Below are positions 1 through 8,002 of a DNA stretch of 33,271 bases, in pieces. Each line of letters begins with the position of its first letter. Within the stretch, counting starts at the first letter, position 1. Source of the stretch: Bacilli bacterium (GTDB lineage: Bacteria > Bacillota_I > Bacilli_A > Haloplasmatales > Haloplasmataceae); NCBI GenBank assembly GCA_012516175.1, contig JAAYWZ010000203.1:1-33271 (forward strand), in the 5' to 3' direction. A program made the position numbers and the translations under genes. The notes under the pieces are model-generated. The model searched no databases. It was given only the letters and a program-made list of their open reading frames with translations, and was not told the DNA's origin.

Positions 1-19
1 ATAAATTTTCAAGGTTTTT

Positions 20-58
20 GATATGTTCCCACAAGCAATAAAATTAAGGGTTCCCTGA
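20..58 (+). pseudogene. possible 3' remnant of a TrmA/RlmCD-family gene
   Basis: Read on the plus strand, bases 5-58 give a short open stretch (IFKVFDMFPQ, then unrelated residues, stop at 56-58) bounded upstream by a TAA at 2-4. Bases 20-34 are the exact reverse complement of 184-198, which encode the conserved DMFPQ motif near the C-terminus of the rlmCD gene next door. The shared DMFPQ coding suggests a decayed, inverted piece of a second family member, since Bacilli often carry two. It could also be a 15-bp inverted repeat arising by chance or with a structural role. The sequence before base 1 would decide. Confidence 0.3.
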
Positions 59-113
59 CATTGCCACATCCGGCAGATCGGCCTTGAGAAAAGCTAAATG
101 TCTGGAAACCCTT
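46..113 (-). repeat. imperfect inverted repeat, possible structured RNA or terminator
   Basis: The two 17-nt arms (about 46-62 and 97-113) pair at all but two positions. On the minus strand one of those two becomes a G-U pair, so an RNA transcribed downstream of rlmCD is the better folding strand. A smaller TGCC/GGCA hairpin (RNA sense) sits inside, and the interior is richer in G and C than the surroundings. A T-rich stretch follows the arm on the minus strand. I do not recognise a known RNA family. Confidence 0.45.
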
Positions 114-135
114 TATTTACAAGCTTTTCAGTTTT

Positions 136-1503
136 TTATTTCTTAACTCTTGACATCAATGTTACACACTCCACGTGGCTAGTTTGTGGGAACATATCCA
201 CAGGCTGGATTACCTCAATATTATATACTTTAGTTAATTCATTCAAATCTTTCGCAAGTGTTGATGGATTACATGATACGTATATTAGTTTCTTTACTTT
301 AACTCTCTTTAAGACACTAAGTAACTTATCATCAATGCCTGTCCGAGGTGGGTCCATGATAATACAATCAGGTTTAAAACCTTCTTTAATCCATTTAGGA
401 ATAATTGTTTCAGCATGTCCCGCTTCAAAATAGGCATTAGTGATGTTGTTTAATGATGCATTATTGCGAGCATCTTTAATTGCTTGTTCAGTTATATCAA
501 CACCACGCACTTCAGCTACATCACGAGCGATAAATAAACTAATAGTTCCAATCCCACAGTAACTATCGATAACTTTATCAGTCTTCTTGAGATTAGCTAA
601 TTGTTTTACGACATCATATAGTACTTCCGTTTGCTTAGTATTTAGTTGGTAAAATGAGTGTGGTGATATTGTAAACTTAATATCTTTAATCAAGGCCTCA
701 ATGGTCTTTTTACCTCTTATATGGATAAACTCTTCACCATAGATTTCATGACTACTAATATCAGGATTGATATTGACATAGAATGATACTACTTCTTTAA
801 CTTTAGTCATTAATTCTTCTGCCAATTTACTGATGTTTGTCATGTGTTTATCTTTTAAGACTAATACGACTTGACACTCTTTAGTATTCTCCATATAACG
901 TACTGACACATAACGTAGATTACCACTTCTAGTTTTCCGGTTATATGCCATGATATGATGCTTTGATAATAGTACTTTAATAATATCAAGTGTATTATTT
1001 ATAAACTCATTTTGAATAATGCATGTATCAATATAAACTAAATGATTGGTATTGGCTGCATACAAACCAGTAACGACATTTCTTCCTTCATTTGCGACAG
1101 GCATTTGGGCTTTATTACGATAGTAATAGGGTTTATCCATCCCAATCATTTCTTTGATATCGATATTAAGTTGATCATATTTAGTTAAATATCGTTCTAA
1201 AGAATGAACAATGATTTCTCTTTTGAACTTAAGTTGACTCTCATACTTTATGTGTTGAAGTTGACATCCACCACATCGACCAAAATAAGGGCAGGGTGCT
1301 TCCACCCTGTCTTTACTTGGTTTTTTAATTTTAACTACTTTTCCTTGAATATAATTATCTTCCTCTTTGATAAATTCACAGATTATTTCCTCTTCTGGAA
1401 TCGCTCCATCCACAAATACAGCCTTGCGTTTATAATATCCTATTCCTTCCCCATTAATTCCTAGTCTTTTAATTGTTAAGAGAGTTTGAAAATTGCTCTT
1501 CAT
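136..1503 (-). CDS. rlmCD: 23S rRNA (uracil-5-)-methyltransferase, RlmCD type
   Basis: This SAM-dependent RNA methyltransferase of the TrmA/RlmD family makes 5-methyluridine in 23S rRNA; in Bacilli one RlmCD enzyme modifies two positions. Numbered from a longer in-frame ATG at 1515, the protein has an N-terminal TRAM-like segment, cysteines 75, 81, 84 and 165 matching the 4Fe-4S cluster, the SAM motif DSYCGIGT (about 317-324), DPPRTG (388-393), the catalytic cysteine in SCNPSTL (415) and the C-terminal DMFPQTSHVE. I chose the ATG at 1503 because GAGGTG at 1508-1513 lies at the right distance from it, while the ATG at 1515 has no ribosome site. That gives 455 residues, normal for the family. 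It closely follows the glycosyltransferase and probably shares its transcript. Confidence 0.93.
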   Translation of the reverse strand: MKSNFQTLLTIKRLGINGEGIGYYKRKAVFVDGAIPEEEIICEFIKEEDNYIQGKVVKIKKPSKDRVEAPCPYFGRCGGCQLQHIKYESQLKFKREIIVHSLERYLTKYDQLNIDIKEMIGMDKPYYYRNKAQMPVANEGRNVVTGLYAANTNHLVYIDTCIIQNEFINNTLDIIKVLLSKHHIMAYNRKTRSGNLRYVSVRYMENTKECQVVLVLKDKHMTNISKLAEELMTKVKEVVSFYVNINPDISSHEIYGEEFIHIRGKKTIEALIKDIKFTISPHSFYQLNTKQTEVLYDVVKQLANLKKTDKVIDSYCGIGTISLFIARDVAEVRGVDITEQAIKDARNNASLNNITNAYFEAGHAETIIPKWIKEGFKPDCIIMDPPRTGIDDKLLSVLKRVKVKKLIYVSCNPSTLAKDLNELTKVYNIEVIQPVDMFPQTSHVECVTLMSRVKK

Positions 1504-1517
1504 GATGCACCTCATTG

Positions 1518-2624
1518 TTAAAGATTACGTGGTTTGATTAGTTCATTATAAAACTCATAGATTTCATCGATGATTTGTTCATAGTTCTTACCTAAAGTTT
1601 GTTGCGCCGCTTTTTCTACTTCTTCTTTCTTACTATCATTTAAAGCAGATATAATGCGTTGGGCATAGGATAAACTATTTTTATCCGCAAGATAACCATT
1701 AAAATTATCCTTCACATAATGATTTGAGTCCTTAAATAATAATGCTGGGCAACGTAAACTTGCAGCTTCTCTTATTGACAATCCTAATGAGTATTCAGGG
1801 ACAGGACTTAATAAGAGATTAGCTCTTGAATAGTATTTCGCTAAGATTTCCCGATCAGTTATTTCGCCAACGAAGATTACATGATTGGTTAGACGTTTTT
1901 CTTCAATCAATTTCAGCATATCTTGTTTAGCCTTACCTTCACCTACAAAAAGCATCCGGAAACGTTGGCGCATTTCTCTGAGGATTCCTAAAGCTTCGAT
2001 AATATATTTTATATTATTTTCCCATTCTAATTTTCCTACATAAAGTAAGACATTATACTCAGGATTAATATTGTATAGATGATTAATATAATCGATATCC
2101 TTTACTTTCTCGTTTTCATTATAGATAAAGTCACTACCTATTTCGATTATTTCAACACGTTTTTTAAGTCCATAAAACTTTAAGACGTCCGCAATCTCCT
2201 CATCAAATGTTAAAATTAAATCCATTTGGTTATACATCGAGACAATCTTTTTGATCTTATGTTTAATGATGATATTTAACTTCGTCTTATTCTTTAACTT
2301 ATTGTAGTAACAAACATGGCATGAACCAACAACTGGTCGTTTTAATTCTTTACCTAGTTTAACTGCGATTTCTCCAGCATGGAAAGGTGTATGGGCGTGC
2401 AAGATATCAAACTTGTATGCTTTTAGTCGGGATGGGATGACGTTGGGTTTATGTCTTAATACATCAAAACTCTCATTATCATGATAAGGATATATGTTTG
2501 GCGTAATAACCATAGTTCTCCCATATTTGCGATTCAACCAATAAGCATAACTGCGCACAATTACACTAACACTATCAATCACAGGATAATAAACATCAGT
2601 AAGTTGACCGGTATTTATAAACAT
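1518..2624 (-). CDS. GT4-family glycosyltransferase, probably glycolipid synthesis
   Basis: A 368-residue GT-B fold glycosyltransferase. The N-terminus (TGQLTDVYYPVIDSVS, then a HAHTPFHAG segment) resembles the acceptor domain of GT4 diacylglycerol and phosphatidylinositol glycosyltransferases. The C-terminal half has LYVGKLEWENN and the PEYSLGLSIREAAS segment matching the EX7E donor-sugar motif. By family it transfers a sugar from a nucleotide sugar to a lipid acceptor at the inner membrane face; diacylglycerol glucosylation is the likeliest role, but the acceptor cannot be read from sequence. The ATG at 2624 is preceded by an AAGGGG-type site, and a TATAAT at 2656-2661 suggests its own promoter. 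The stop lies 14 bases before the chosen rlmCD start. Confidence 0.8.
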   Translation of the reverse strand: MFINTGQLTDVYYPVIDSVSVIVRSYAYWLNRKYGRTMVITPNIYPYHDNESFDVLRHKPNVIPSRLKAYKFDILHAHTPFHAGEIAVKLGKELKRPVVGSCHVCYYNKLKNKTKLNIIIKHKIKKIVSMYNQMDLILTFDEEIADVLKFYGLKKRVEIIEIGSDFIYNENEKVKDIDYINHLYNINPEYNVLLYVGKLEWENNIKYIIEALGILREMRQRFRMLFVGEGKAKQDMLKLIEEKRLTNHVIFVGEITDREILAKYYSRANLLLSPVPEYSLGLSIREAASLRCPALLFKDSNHYVKDNFNGYLADKNSLSYAQRIISALNDSKKEEVEKAAQQTLGKNYEQIIDEIYEFYNELIKPRNL

Positions 2625-2655
2625 AGTTAACCCACCCCTTGTTCCTAGTAATCTT

Positions 2656-2661
2656 ATTATA
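2656..2661 (-). promoter_or_regulatory. candidate -10 box for the glycosyltransferase gene
   Basis: A perfect TATAAT on the minus strand, 32 bases upstream of the ATG. No good -35 box is found at 16-18 bases, so this is only a candidate. The rest of 2662-2743 is very AT-rich and shows nothing else I can name. Confidence 0.4.
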
Positions 2662-2743
2662 CAATAATTTTGTGATTATTAAAATATATATTAATTATAT
2701 TATAATTATTATGTCGAAACTAATATTTATATGCATCCTACTA

Positions 2744-2774
2744 CATAAAAAGGTATGGAGAAACCCATACCTTT
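2744..2774 (-). terminator. intrinsic terminator after pdaA
   Basis: Ten-base arms 2749-2758 and 2765-2774 pair perfectly around a six-base loop and are followed on the minus strand by TTTTTAT. A second small palindrome (2777-2791) overlaps the pdaA stop codon. Confidence 0.85.
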
Positions 2775-2781
2775 ACCGCTT

Positions 2782-3585
2782 TTAAAAAGCGGTCACGAAT
2801 AACTCAGGGGGAATAAACAAATCGGTAATAGGTGCGAACTCATACCCTTGATTCTGTAGATCGACGATAATGCGTTCTAATGCATCCGCATTATCTTTTG
2901 ATACTGAATGTAAGAGGATAATAGCACCTGGATGAATTCGCCGCATTACTGAATTGTAGGCATATTCCCACCCACGTACTTTGTCTACTTCCCAATCTTT
3001 GTAAGCTACTGACCAAAAGATGGTATAATAACCTAGCTCATCCGCAATCGCCAATGACCGATCACTAAAGGTACCGGCAGGTGGTCTTAAGATTTTTAAC
3101 GGTTTCTTACCTGTCAACTTTTGGTAGTAGTCTTCGAATTTTTGGAGTTCCTCTTTATAAGCTTCTTTATCTAACTTGGTTAGGTCAGGATGGCTCCAGG
3201 TATGGTTCCCAACGATATGCCCTTCTTTAACCATTCGCTTAACCAATGCTTCTTCTTTCTTCAGGTAATCACCTACTAAGAAGAAAGTCGCTGGTACATT
3301 ATATTTTTTTAATACATCGAGAATCTTGGGAGTATTCCCATTTTCGTAGCCTGCATCGAAAGTTAGGTAGAGTTTCTTGGATGTATTATCATCCATATAA
3401 TAGGCATTATGGCGTTTAATAATACTTTCGTAAAGAGCACCTACATCGGGTTTTTCTCCTGGTTTACCTAACTTATAACCCCAACCATAACTTTTAGTTG
3501 GACTACTTCCAGAGACTTTTATACTGAGAAGTAGACTTATAAGGATAAAACTGAGAAATACACCGAGTGCTTTAAGTAGTTTCAT
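2782..3585 (-). CDS. pdaA: PdaA-like spore cortex polysaccharide deacetylase
   Basis: A carbohydrate esterase 4 (NodB) deacetylase. In B. subtilis, PdaA removes acetyl groups from muramic acid so that muramic delta-lactam, the mark recognised by germination lytic enzymes, can form in the spore cortex. Starting at 3585 the protein has 267 residues: a signal or anchor segment (about 5-25), TFDAGYENG (75-83) in place of the usual TFDDG, HTWSH (128-132), RPPAG (167-171), FWSVAYKDW (190-198) and LLHSVSKDN. The second Asp of TFDDG is Ala here; B. subtilis PdaA also lacks it, having Asn. The start at 3585 has AAGGGAG seven bases upstream; the longer ATG at 3612 would overlap yihY further. With the chosen start the overlap with yihY is 14 bases, so the two are co-transcribed. 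Confidence 0.88.
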   Translation of the reverse strand: MKLLKALGVFLSFILISLLLSIKVSGSSPTKSYGWGYKLGKPGEKPDVGALYESIIKRHNAYYMDDNTSKKLYLTFDAGYENGNTPKILDVLKKYNVPATFFLVGDYLKKEEALVKRMVKEGHIVGNHTWSHPDLTKLDKEAYKEELQKFEDYYQKLTGKKPLKILRPPAGTFSDRSLAIADELGYYTIFWSVAYKDWEVDKVRGWEYAYNSVMRRIHPGAIILLHSVSKDNADALERIIVDLQNQGYEFAPITDLFIPPELFVTAF

Positions 3586-4495
3586 TAGTGTCACTCCCTT
3601 CGGTGTATTCATTATTATTTTTCATATTCTGCCTTTTTTCATGAATGGTAAATTTAGCCCTATTTATGACTATGCCGATAATTAGGACATAACACAACAA
3701 ATAGATCCACATCACAAACACAAATAACTGTGTAAAAGTTTTATAAACATTCTCATAATTGGCATAATTATCAGTGTAAAATTTAAAACCTAATGATACA
3801 ATGATCCAACCAAAAGTTGTAAAGAGTGCACCTTGAATTACATCACGTAATCTTTGCCTAAAATCAGGAACCGAATACATTAAAAAGGTTACGATGGAAG
3901 TAATAATCATAATACTTAAAACTAAGTTGATGTAATGATAAAAATAGCGGGAAAGAGAATGATCTAGTAAATAGATTTCTATAAGCTCATAGAGATATTT
4001 ACTAAAGATAGTTATGACCGAAAGAAAAAAGATTAAAACTATTAATAGTAATGTATTGATAAAAGAGACAATTTTCGTCTTAAATAAAATCGGTCGTGAT
4101 TCAATATTATAGATAATTAAATAACTGGTGTAAAAAGCTGAGTAAATTTTGGAAGCTATATACAATAAAACTAAATTAGATAGGGTTAAGATACTGGCGT
4201 GATAAGTATGATGTTCCATTAATTTAAGTAACACTGTATAAACATGGGATGGTAAAGCCTCATGTAATACAGTTAGAATATCATCATTATTATTGATTGT
4301 TAAATAAACAACTTCAAATACTAAACTTAAAATGGGAATAAATGCTAGTAGGATAAAAAAAGCGATGAATGGTGCGAGAACCTTAATCTCACGATGTTCA
4401 AGTAAATGGACTACTTCTCTAATATAGGTGAACTCCTCAGGATATTTTTTTTCTAATTTTCGTAAAAACTTAATTTTTTTTAATAACTTAAACAT
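3572..4495 (-). CDS. YihY/BrkB-family membrane protein
   Basis: A 307-residue integral membrane protein with about six hydrophobic helices, a basic N-terminus (MFKLLKKIKFLRK) and a hydrophilic C-terminal tail, matching the YihY/BrkB family (once misnamed ribonuclease BN). The biochemical function is not established. The only usable ATG (4495) follows an 18-bp hairpin directly; its sole candidate Shine-Dalgarno sequence (GGGTGA, about 4502-4507) lies inside the hairpin 3' arm, so translation is expected to be poor unless the hairpin is opened or absent from the transcript. It overlaps pdaA downstream. Confidence 0.82.
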   Translation of the reverse strand: MFKLLKKIKFLRKLEKKYPEEFTYIREVVHLLEHREIKVLAPFIAFFILLAFIPILSLVFEVVYLTINNNDDILTVLHEALPSHVYTVLLKLMEHHTYHASILTLSNLVLLYIASKIYSAFYTSYLIIYNIESRPILFKTKIVSFINTLLLIVLIFFLSVITIFSKYLYELIEIYLLDHSLSRYFYHYINLVLSIMIITSIVTFLMYSVPDFRQRLRDVIQGALFTTFGWIIVSLGFKFYTDNYANYENVYKTFTQLFVFVMWIYLLCYVLIIGIVINRAKFTIHEKRQNMKNNNEYTEGSDTNETT

Positions 4496-4537
4496 AAAAA
4501 TTCACCCATTATTATTGTGAATAATAATGGGTGAATT
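4496..4537 (-). terminator. 18-bp terminator-like hairpin that also buries the yihY ribosome site
   Basis: Arms 4499-4516 and 4520-4537 pair perfectly around a three-base loop. The minus strand continues with TTT and then the yihY ATG. The hairpin can end the traX-LUD transcript and also sequester the GGGTGA ribosome site of yihY. The T tract is short, so termination may be partial. Confidence 0.75.
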
Positions 4538-4545
4538 ATTACTTA

Positions 4546-5160
4546 TTAATATCCTAGAGTTTCATTAACTAAAATTACATATATGCGGTTAGGTTGTGGT
4601 TTCTTGATTAATACATAATTCCGACAAATCCTTTCTTTACTCTCACAATCGCTACATTTATTAGTTAAAGTACAAGGTGTGTTTAACTCTAACCGTTTAG
4701 CGTTTGATGGTGCCGCATGATTTTTAACGCGTTCAATCGCTTCATCTAAATCTTTTACAATCTTATTAACCCCAGCGATTACGATTACCTTATCTGGACC
4801 ATAAATCATGGCTGCTACCCGATTACCACGTCCATCGACATTATAAAGGGTGCCATCCTCACAAATCGCATTGGTACTAGTGATAAATACATCCGCAAAG
4901 AAGGTTTTCCGAAAGATTTCTTTTAAATCATCGCTTGTTAAGCCTTCCGCATAACGATCAAGGAAGGTGATGTTAAGAGATCGTAAGTAATCGATGACGC
5001 CTAGTTGCGATAATGTGACTGAACCACCCACTGATACTACATCATGTTCTTTAATAAAGTTTTCAAGAAGTGGAATTACTTCTTCCTTTTTTTCAAGAAA
5101 GAAACATTTCATATTGTTTTTTTCTAAGTTTTTAATGGTTTTTTCAATTCGTTTATCCAT
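4546..5160 (-). CDS. LUD-domain protein (LutC/DUF1121-like)
   Basis: A 204-residue protein of the LUD superfamily, whose LutB and LutC members take part in lactate oxidation. Family signatures visible are VVSVGGSVTLSQLG (41-54), the central ICEDGTLYNVDGRGNR (99-114) and GPDKVIVIAGVNKIV (121-135). The C-terminus has four cysteines (163, 169, 172, 179; C-x5-C-x2-C-x6-C) that could hold a metal or Fe-S cluster, as in the stand-alone LUD subfamily. No lutA or lutB is nearby, so a lactate role is not implied and the substrate is unknown. GAGGGAG lies eight bases before the ATG. It follows the TraX-like gene by 24 bases, probably as an operon. Confidence 0.8.
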   Translation of the reverse strand: MDKRIEKTIKNLEKNNMKCFFLEKKEEVIPLLENFIKEHDVVSVGGSVTLSQLGVIDYLRSLNITFLDRYAEGLTSDDLKEIFRKTFFADVFITSTNAICEDGTLYNVDGRGNRVAAMIYGPDKVIVIAGVNKIVKDLDEAIERVKNHAAPSNAKRLELNTPCTLTNKCSDCESKERICRNYVLIKKPQPNRIYVILVNETLGY

Positions 5161-5184
5161 ATCCGTACTCCCTCGACAATATTT

Positions 5185-5892
5185 TTATAGATTAATTAGA
5201 TAAAGAATCACCAAATGAGCAGGATAAAAAATATAAAAGAGATATTTTAAAGGATAACCCCGCTCATGATTGTACAACTTAATTAAGAAGAGTGCTAAAA
5301 CTGCGAAGATCTGAATAATTGTTTCAAAGTTAAAGGTTCCACTAGTAACAATAGTAATTAGTGGTTCGATAATAAATAAACCATTAAGTATTGTTAATGC
5401 AAGGAAAAGTTTACGGAAATCACTACGATAATAGTAAAAGGAGAAGATAATTAAGACACCAATGATGTTATAATCGGTCATTAAAATGAGTGAAGTAAAT
5501 CCCATTAAAACAAGATAACCAAAAGCTTTCGAGAAGTTTTCTTCAACATATTTATCGAATAACATTATCGCAATAAGTCCGATACTTAAGGTAAAAAAGA
5601 CATTTTGATGCGACAGTTCTATATAAGTTCTATAGAATGCTAAATCAAAGGGAACTTCTGAGATAAGCGCAAAGATGCTTAAGCGAAGTAAATATTTATG
5701 ACGATTACGCGTATGGAAAAAACCTTCTACTAAAAGAAAAGCGAAGATTGGAAAAGCTAAACGGCCAATGATTCGCATGATTATATAAACCACGTATTTT
5801 TCATTATATAAATATGACGAGGTGGCAGCGATATGATCGATAAGCATAAATAGAATGGCTAGTATTTTTAAGTTAGTGTTAGTTAATCTCAT
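5185..5892 (-). CDS. TraX-family membrane protein
   Basis: A 235-residue multi-pass membrane protein. The N-terminal half carries the TraX family pattern: LKILAILFMLIDHIA, IIGRLAFPIFAFLLVEGFFHTRNRHKYLLR (read here in parts) and SEVPFDLAF. TraX of plasmid F is linked to N-acetylation of pilin; chromosomal homologues in Bacillota are uncharacterised, and no conjugation genes occur here. About seven hydrophobic helices are visible. It is divergent from ssb; a TATAAT on the minus strand at 5921-5926 lies 29 bases upstream of the ATG but has no clear -35 partner. Confidence 0.82.
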   Translation of the reverse strand: MRLTNTNLKILAILFMLIDHIAATSSYLYNEKYVVYIIMRIIGRLAFPIFAFLLVEGFFHTRNRHKYLLRLSIFALISEVPFDLAFYRTYIELSHQNVFFTLSIGLIAIMLFDKYVEENFSKAFGYLVLMGFTSLILMTDYNIIGVLIIFSFYYYRSDFRKLFLALTILNGLFIIEPLITIVTSGTFNFETIIQIFAVLALFLIKLYNHERGYPLKYLFYIFYPAHLVILYLINL

Positions 5893-6011
5893 TGATGATA
5901 ACCTCTTTCCTTATATTAATATTATAACGAAAACAACAACTTTTTTAAATTAAAATCAGAAAATCTCCATCATCGTCGTATCTATATATGAACACACTGA
6001 AGGAGGTTTTT

Positions 6012-6374
6012 ATGTTAAATCAAGTCATCATCGTCGGTAGATTAGTCAGAGATCCCGAAATTCGTATCACTAATGATGGCAAGCGAGTTGCGAATGTGAC
6101 AATCGCCGTTAACAGAAGCTACAAAAATAATGAAGGACGTTATGAAACGGATTTTATTAACTGTACATTATGGGAAGGGATTGCTCAAGCTACTGCTGAT
6201 CATTGTCAAAAAGGTAGTATCATTGGTGTAAAAGGTCACCTCTTAATGCGTAATTTAGAATTAGAAAATCGGAAACTTACTTATCCAGATTTAATCGCTG
6301 AAACAGTTACATTCATTAGTCGTAATAAAAATACCACCTTACAAATAAGTGATAATAATGCAAAAATAGAATGA
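6012..6374 (+). CDS. ssb: short single-stranded DNA-binding protein (SsbB-like)
   Basis: An OB-fold SSB: NQVIIVGRLVRDPEIR, VANVTIAVNRSY, TDFINCTLWEGIAQ and GSIIGVKGHLL follow the family order. I start it at the ATG at 6012 because AGGAGG (6001-6006) precedes it; the upstream in-frame ATG at 5988 has no site. At 120 residues it is short and ends in a polar tail (SDNNAKIE) instead of the acidic DDDIPF-type tip through which main SSBs recruit partner proteins. This resembles B. subtilis SsbB, the competence-associated paralogue, rather than the replication SSB. It is alone on the plus strand, closed by a terminator, and not next to rpsF or rpsR. Confidence 0.88.
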   Translation: MLNQVIIVGRLVRDPEIRITNDGKRVANVTIAVNRSYKNNEGRYETDFINCTLWEGIAQATADHCQKGSIIGVKGHLLMRNLELENRKLTYPDLIAETVTFISRNKNTTLQISDNNAKIE

Positions 6375-6402
6375 GTTCATCCTCATTCTATTTTCATTTT
6401 TC
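6363..6402. terminator. bidirectional terminator between ssb and the ABC-F gene
   Basis: Thirteen-base arms 6363-6375 and 6382-6394 pair perfectly. T-rich tracts follow on both strands, so the convergent ssb and ABC-F transcripts can both end here. The ssb stop codon lies in the left arm. Confidence 0.85.
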
Positions 6403-6404
6403 TC

Positions 6405-7946
6405 TTATATTAACTTAATTAAACCCTTCTCCGTTAATTCATAAACTTCATCAAAGACTTCTTCTAGGAATTTACGGTCATGGGTTATACAAATTACACA
6501 ACCTTTATAGTTTAATAGTAAATTATGAATCACTGGTGCACTTAAAGGAGAAAGATTCCGCGTAGGTTCATCTAATAAAAGAACATTATTCTTACTTAAA
6601 ACCATTTTTAAGAAGAGAAGTTTCACCTTTTGACCACCACTTAGTTGTGATGTTTTATTTTCCATCTCTTCTCTTGTAAACTGCAGAGCACCCATTATTT
6701 TTCTGATTCTTGCTTCATCATAAACACCTGATGTTTTCATCACGTAGTGCAGTGCTGAATCATTAGAAATGAATAACTCTTCGTATTTTTGACTCATATA
6801 GCCAACTGAAATATCTTCCCGGTTTTTTAAATCATCATAAATACATTTTAATAATGTACTTTTTCCACAGCCATTTTTACCAATGATAGCTACCTTTGCA
6901 TCGCCTTGCACATATAACTTTACTTCTTGAGCGAGTATCCGTTCATTAATCTTTAGTGGTGCAAGGTAAAAATCAAGTACAACCTTACCTTTAGGAATTA
7001 ACACATCTTCTTCAAAAAATAAATCAATCGCTTCTTCTCTTTCGGGAATCTCTAGGAATTCTGCTTTTTCTTTTTCTAATCTTCTTTCAATACTCTTCAA
7101 TGCATGAATTTTCTTCTTCAGTAACCTACCAGTACTAGGGTTACGCACTGTTTGATCTTGAGCAGCTTCAACACGACTATAAATTTGGCGAAATCTTTCC
7201 ATTTTCTTTTTATAGTCTGCTCGTTGCTTACGGGCAATCATCTCTTGTGAATCAAGAGCTAATTTTCGAAATTCTTTATAGTCACGATAATTCATTTTAA
7301 CTACTTCATGGGTAGGTTTTCGTTTCTTATGGATAAGACTTAAATGAATTATTCCATTAGAAGCATTCTCTAAAAGTTTCTCATCATGCGACACGAATAA
7401 TAGTGGTCGTTCTTCATTTAAGATAAAGTTTTCTAGAAAAATGATTGTCTCTAAATCTAAGTCATTAGTTGGTTCATCTAAGAGTAGAAGATCAGGTTCA
7501 TGTAGGAGAATTTTGGCAAGTCCTAGTTTAACTAGTTCACCACCACTAAAATGATTTAATTTAGGATTATGATCAATTAAATTAGAATCAAATCTTAAGC
7601 GTGTTAATACTTGATCCAATTTTCCTAATAACTCGTAACTTTCTAATTTAATTTCACTATCAGGATATTCTTTCAACAAATAATCATAAACTGGCACATC
7701 ATACCATTCTTCAAGAATGGTTTGCGGTAGATAACCAACTTTTCCTTTTATATTAATTACACCTTTTACATCACAATAATCTAAACTTTGCGGATTATAT
7801 ATAGCTTTTAATAAGGTTGATTTACCATTACCTTCTAAACCAATTACCGCAAACTTATCTCCCCTATTTAATGTAAAGGAAAGATTATCGATTATTGTCC
7901 GATTCTCTTTATCTATGTGAATCGCTAAATTCCTTACTTCGAGCAT
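6405..7946 (-). CDS. ABC-F family ATPase, possible ribosome protection protein
   Basis: A 513-residue soluble protein with two ABC ATPase domains and no membrane segment, typical of ABC-F translation factors, which bind the ribosomal E site. NBD1 has Walker A (36-43), FSGGE (133-137) and LLLLDEPT (153-160); NBD2 has Walker A (356-363), LSGGQ (435-439) and VLLLDEPT (455-462). Between them is a long basic helical linker (about 215-320), the part that reaches the P-site tRNA or peptidyl-transferase centre. After Walker B, NBD2 reads RNLSPLS rather than NDLD. The length of the linker and the upstream leader ORF suggest an antibiotic-resistance-type member, but the spectrum cannot be read from sequence. 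AAGGAGGG precedes the ATG. Confidence 0.82.
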   Translation of the reverse strand: MLEVRNLAIHIDKENRTIIDNLSFTLNRGDKFAVIGLEGNGKSTLLKAIYNPQSLDYCDVKGVINIKGKVGYLPQTILEEWYDVPVYDYLLKEYPDSEIKLESYELLGKLDQVLTRLRFDSNLIDHNPKLNHFSGGELVKLGLAKILLHEPDLLLLDEPTNDLDLETIIFLENFILNEERPLLFVSHDEKLLENASNGIIHLSLIHKKRKPTHEVVKMNYRDYKEFRKLALDSQEMIARKQRADYKKKMERFRQIYSRVEAAQDQTVRNPSTGRLLKKKIHALKSIERRLEKEKAEFLEIPEREEAIDLFFEEDVLIPKGKVVLDFYLAPLKINERILAQEVKLYVQGDAKVAIIGKNGCGKSTLLKCIYDDLKNREDISVGYMSQKYEELFISNDSALHYVMKTSGVYDEARIRKIMGALQFTREEMENKTSQLSGGQKVKLLFLKMVLSKNNVLLLDEPTRNLSPLSAPVIHNLLLNYKGCVICITHDRKFLEEVFDEVYELTEKGLIKLI

Positions 7947-7972
7947 TATACCCTCCTTATTTAATTAAGTGA

Positions 7973-8002
7973 TTATCTTTTTAGTGTTACGATACTAATC
8001 AT
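7973..8002 (-). CDS. nine-residue leader peptide upstream of the ABC-F gene
   Basis: ATG at 8002 followed by nine sense codons and TAA encodes MISIVTLKR. An AAGGGG ribosome site (8010-8015) lies seven bases upstream, as good as that of any gene here. It ends 26 bases before the ABC-F ATG. Short translated leaders are a known feature of erm, msr and vga-type resistance genes, where drug-stalled ribosomes switch on the downstream gene. TGATTA at its start can pair with TAATCA just after its stop, but I see no clear terminator between it and the main gene, so the mechanism remains inference. Confidence 0.55.
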   Translation of the reverse strand: MISIVTLKR

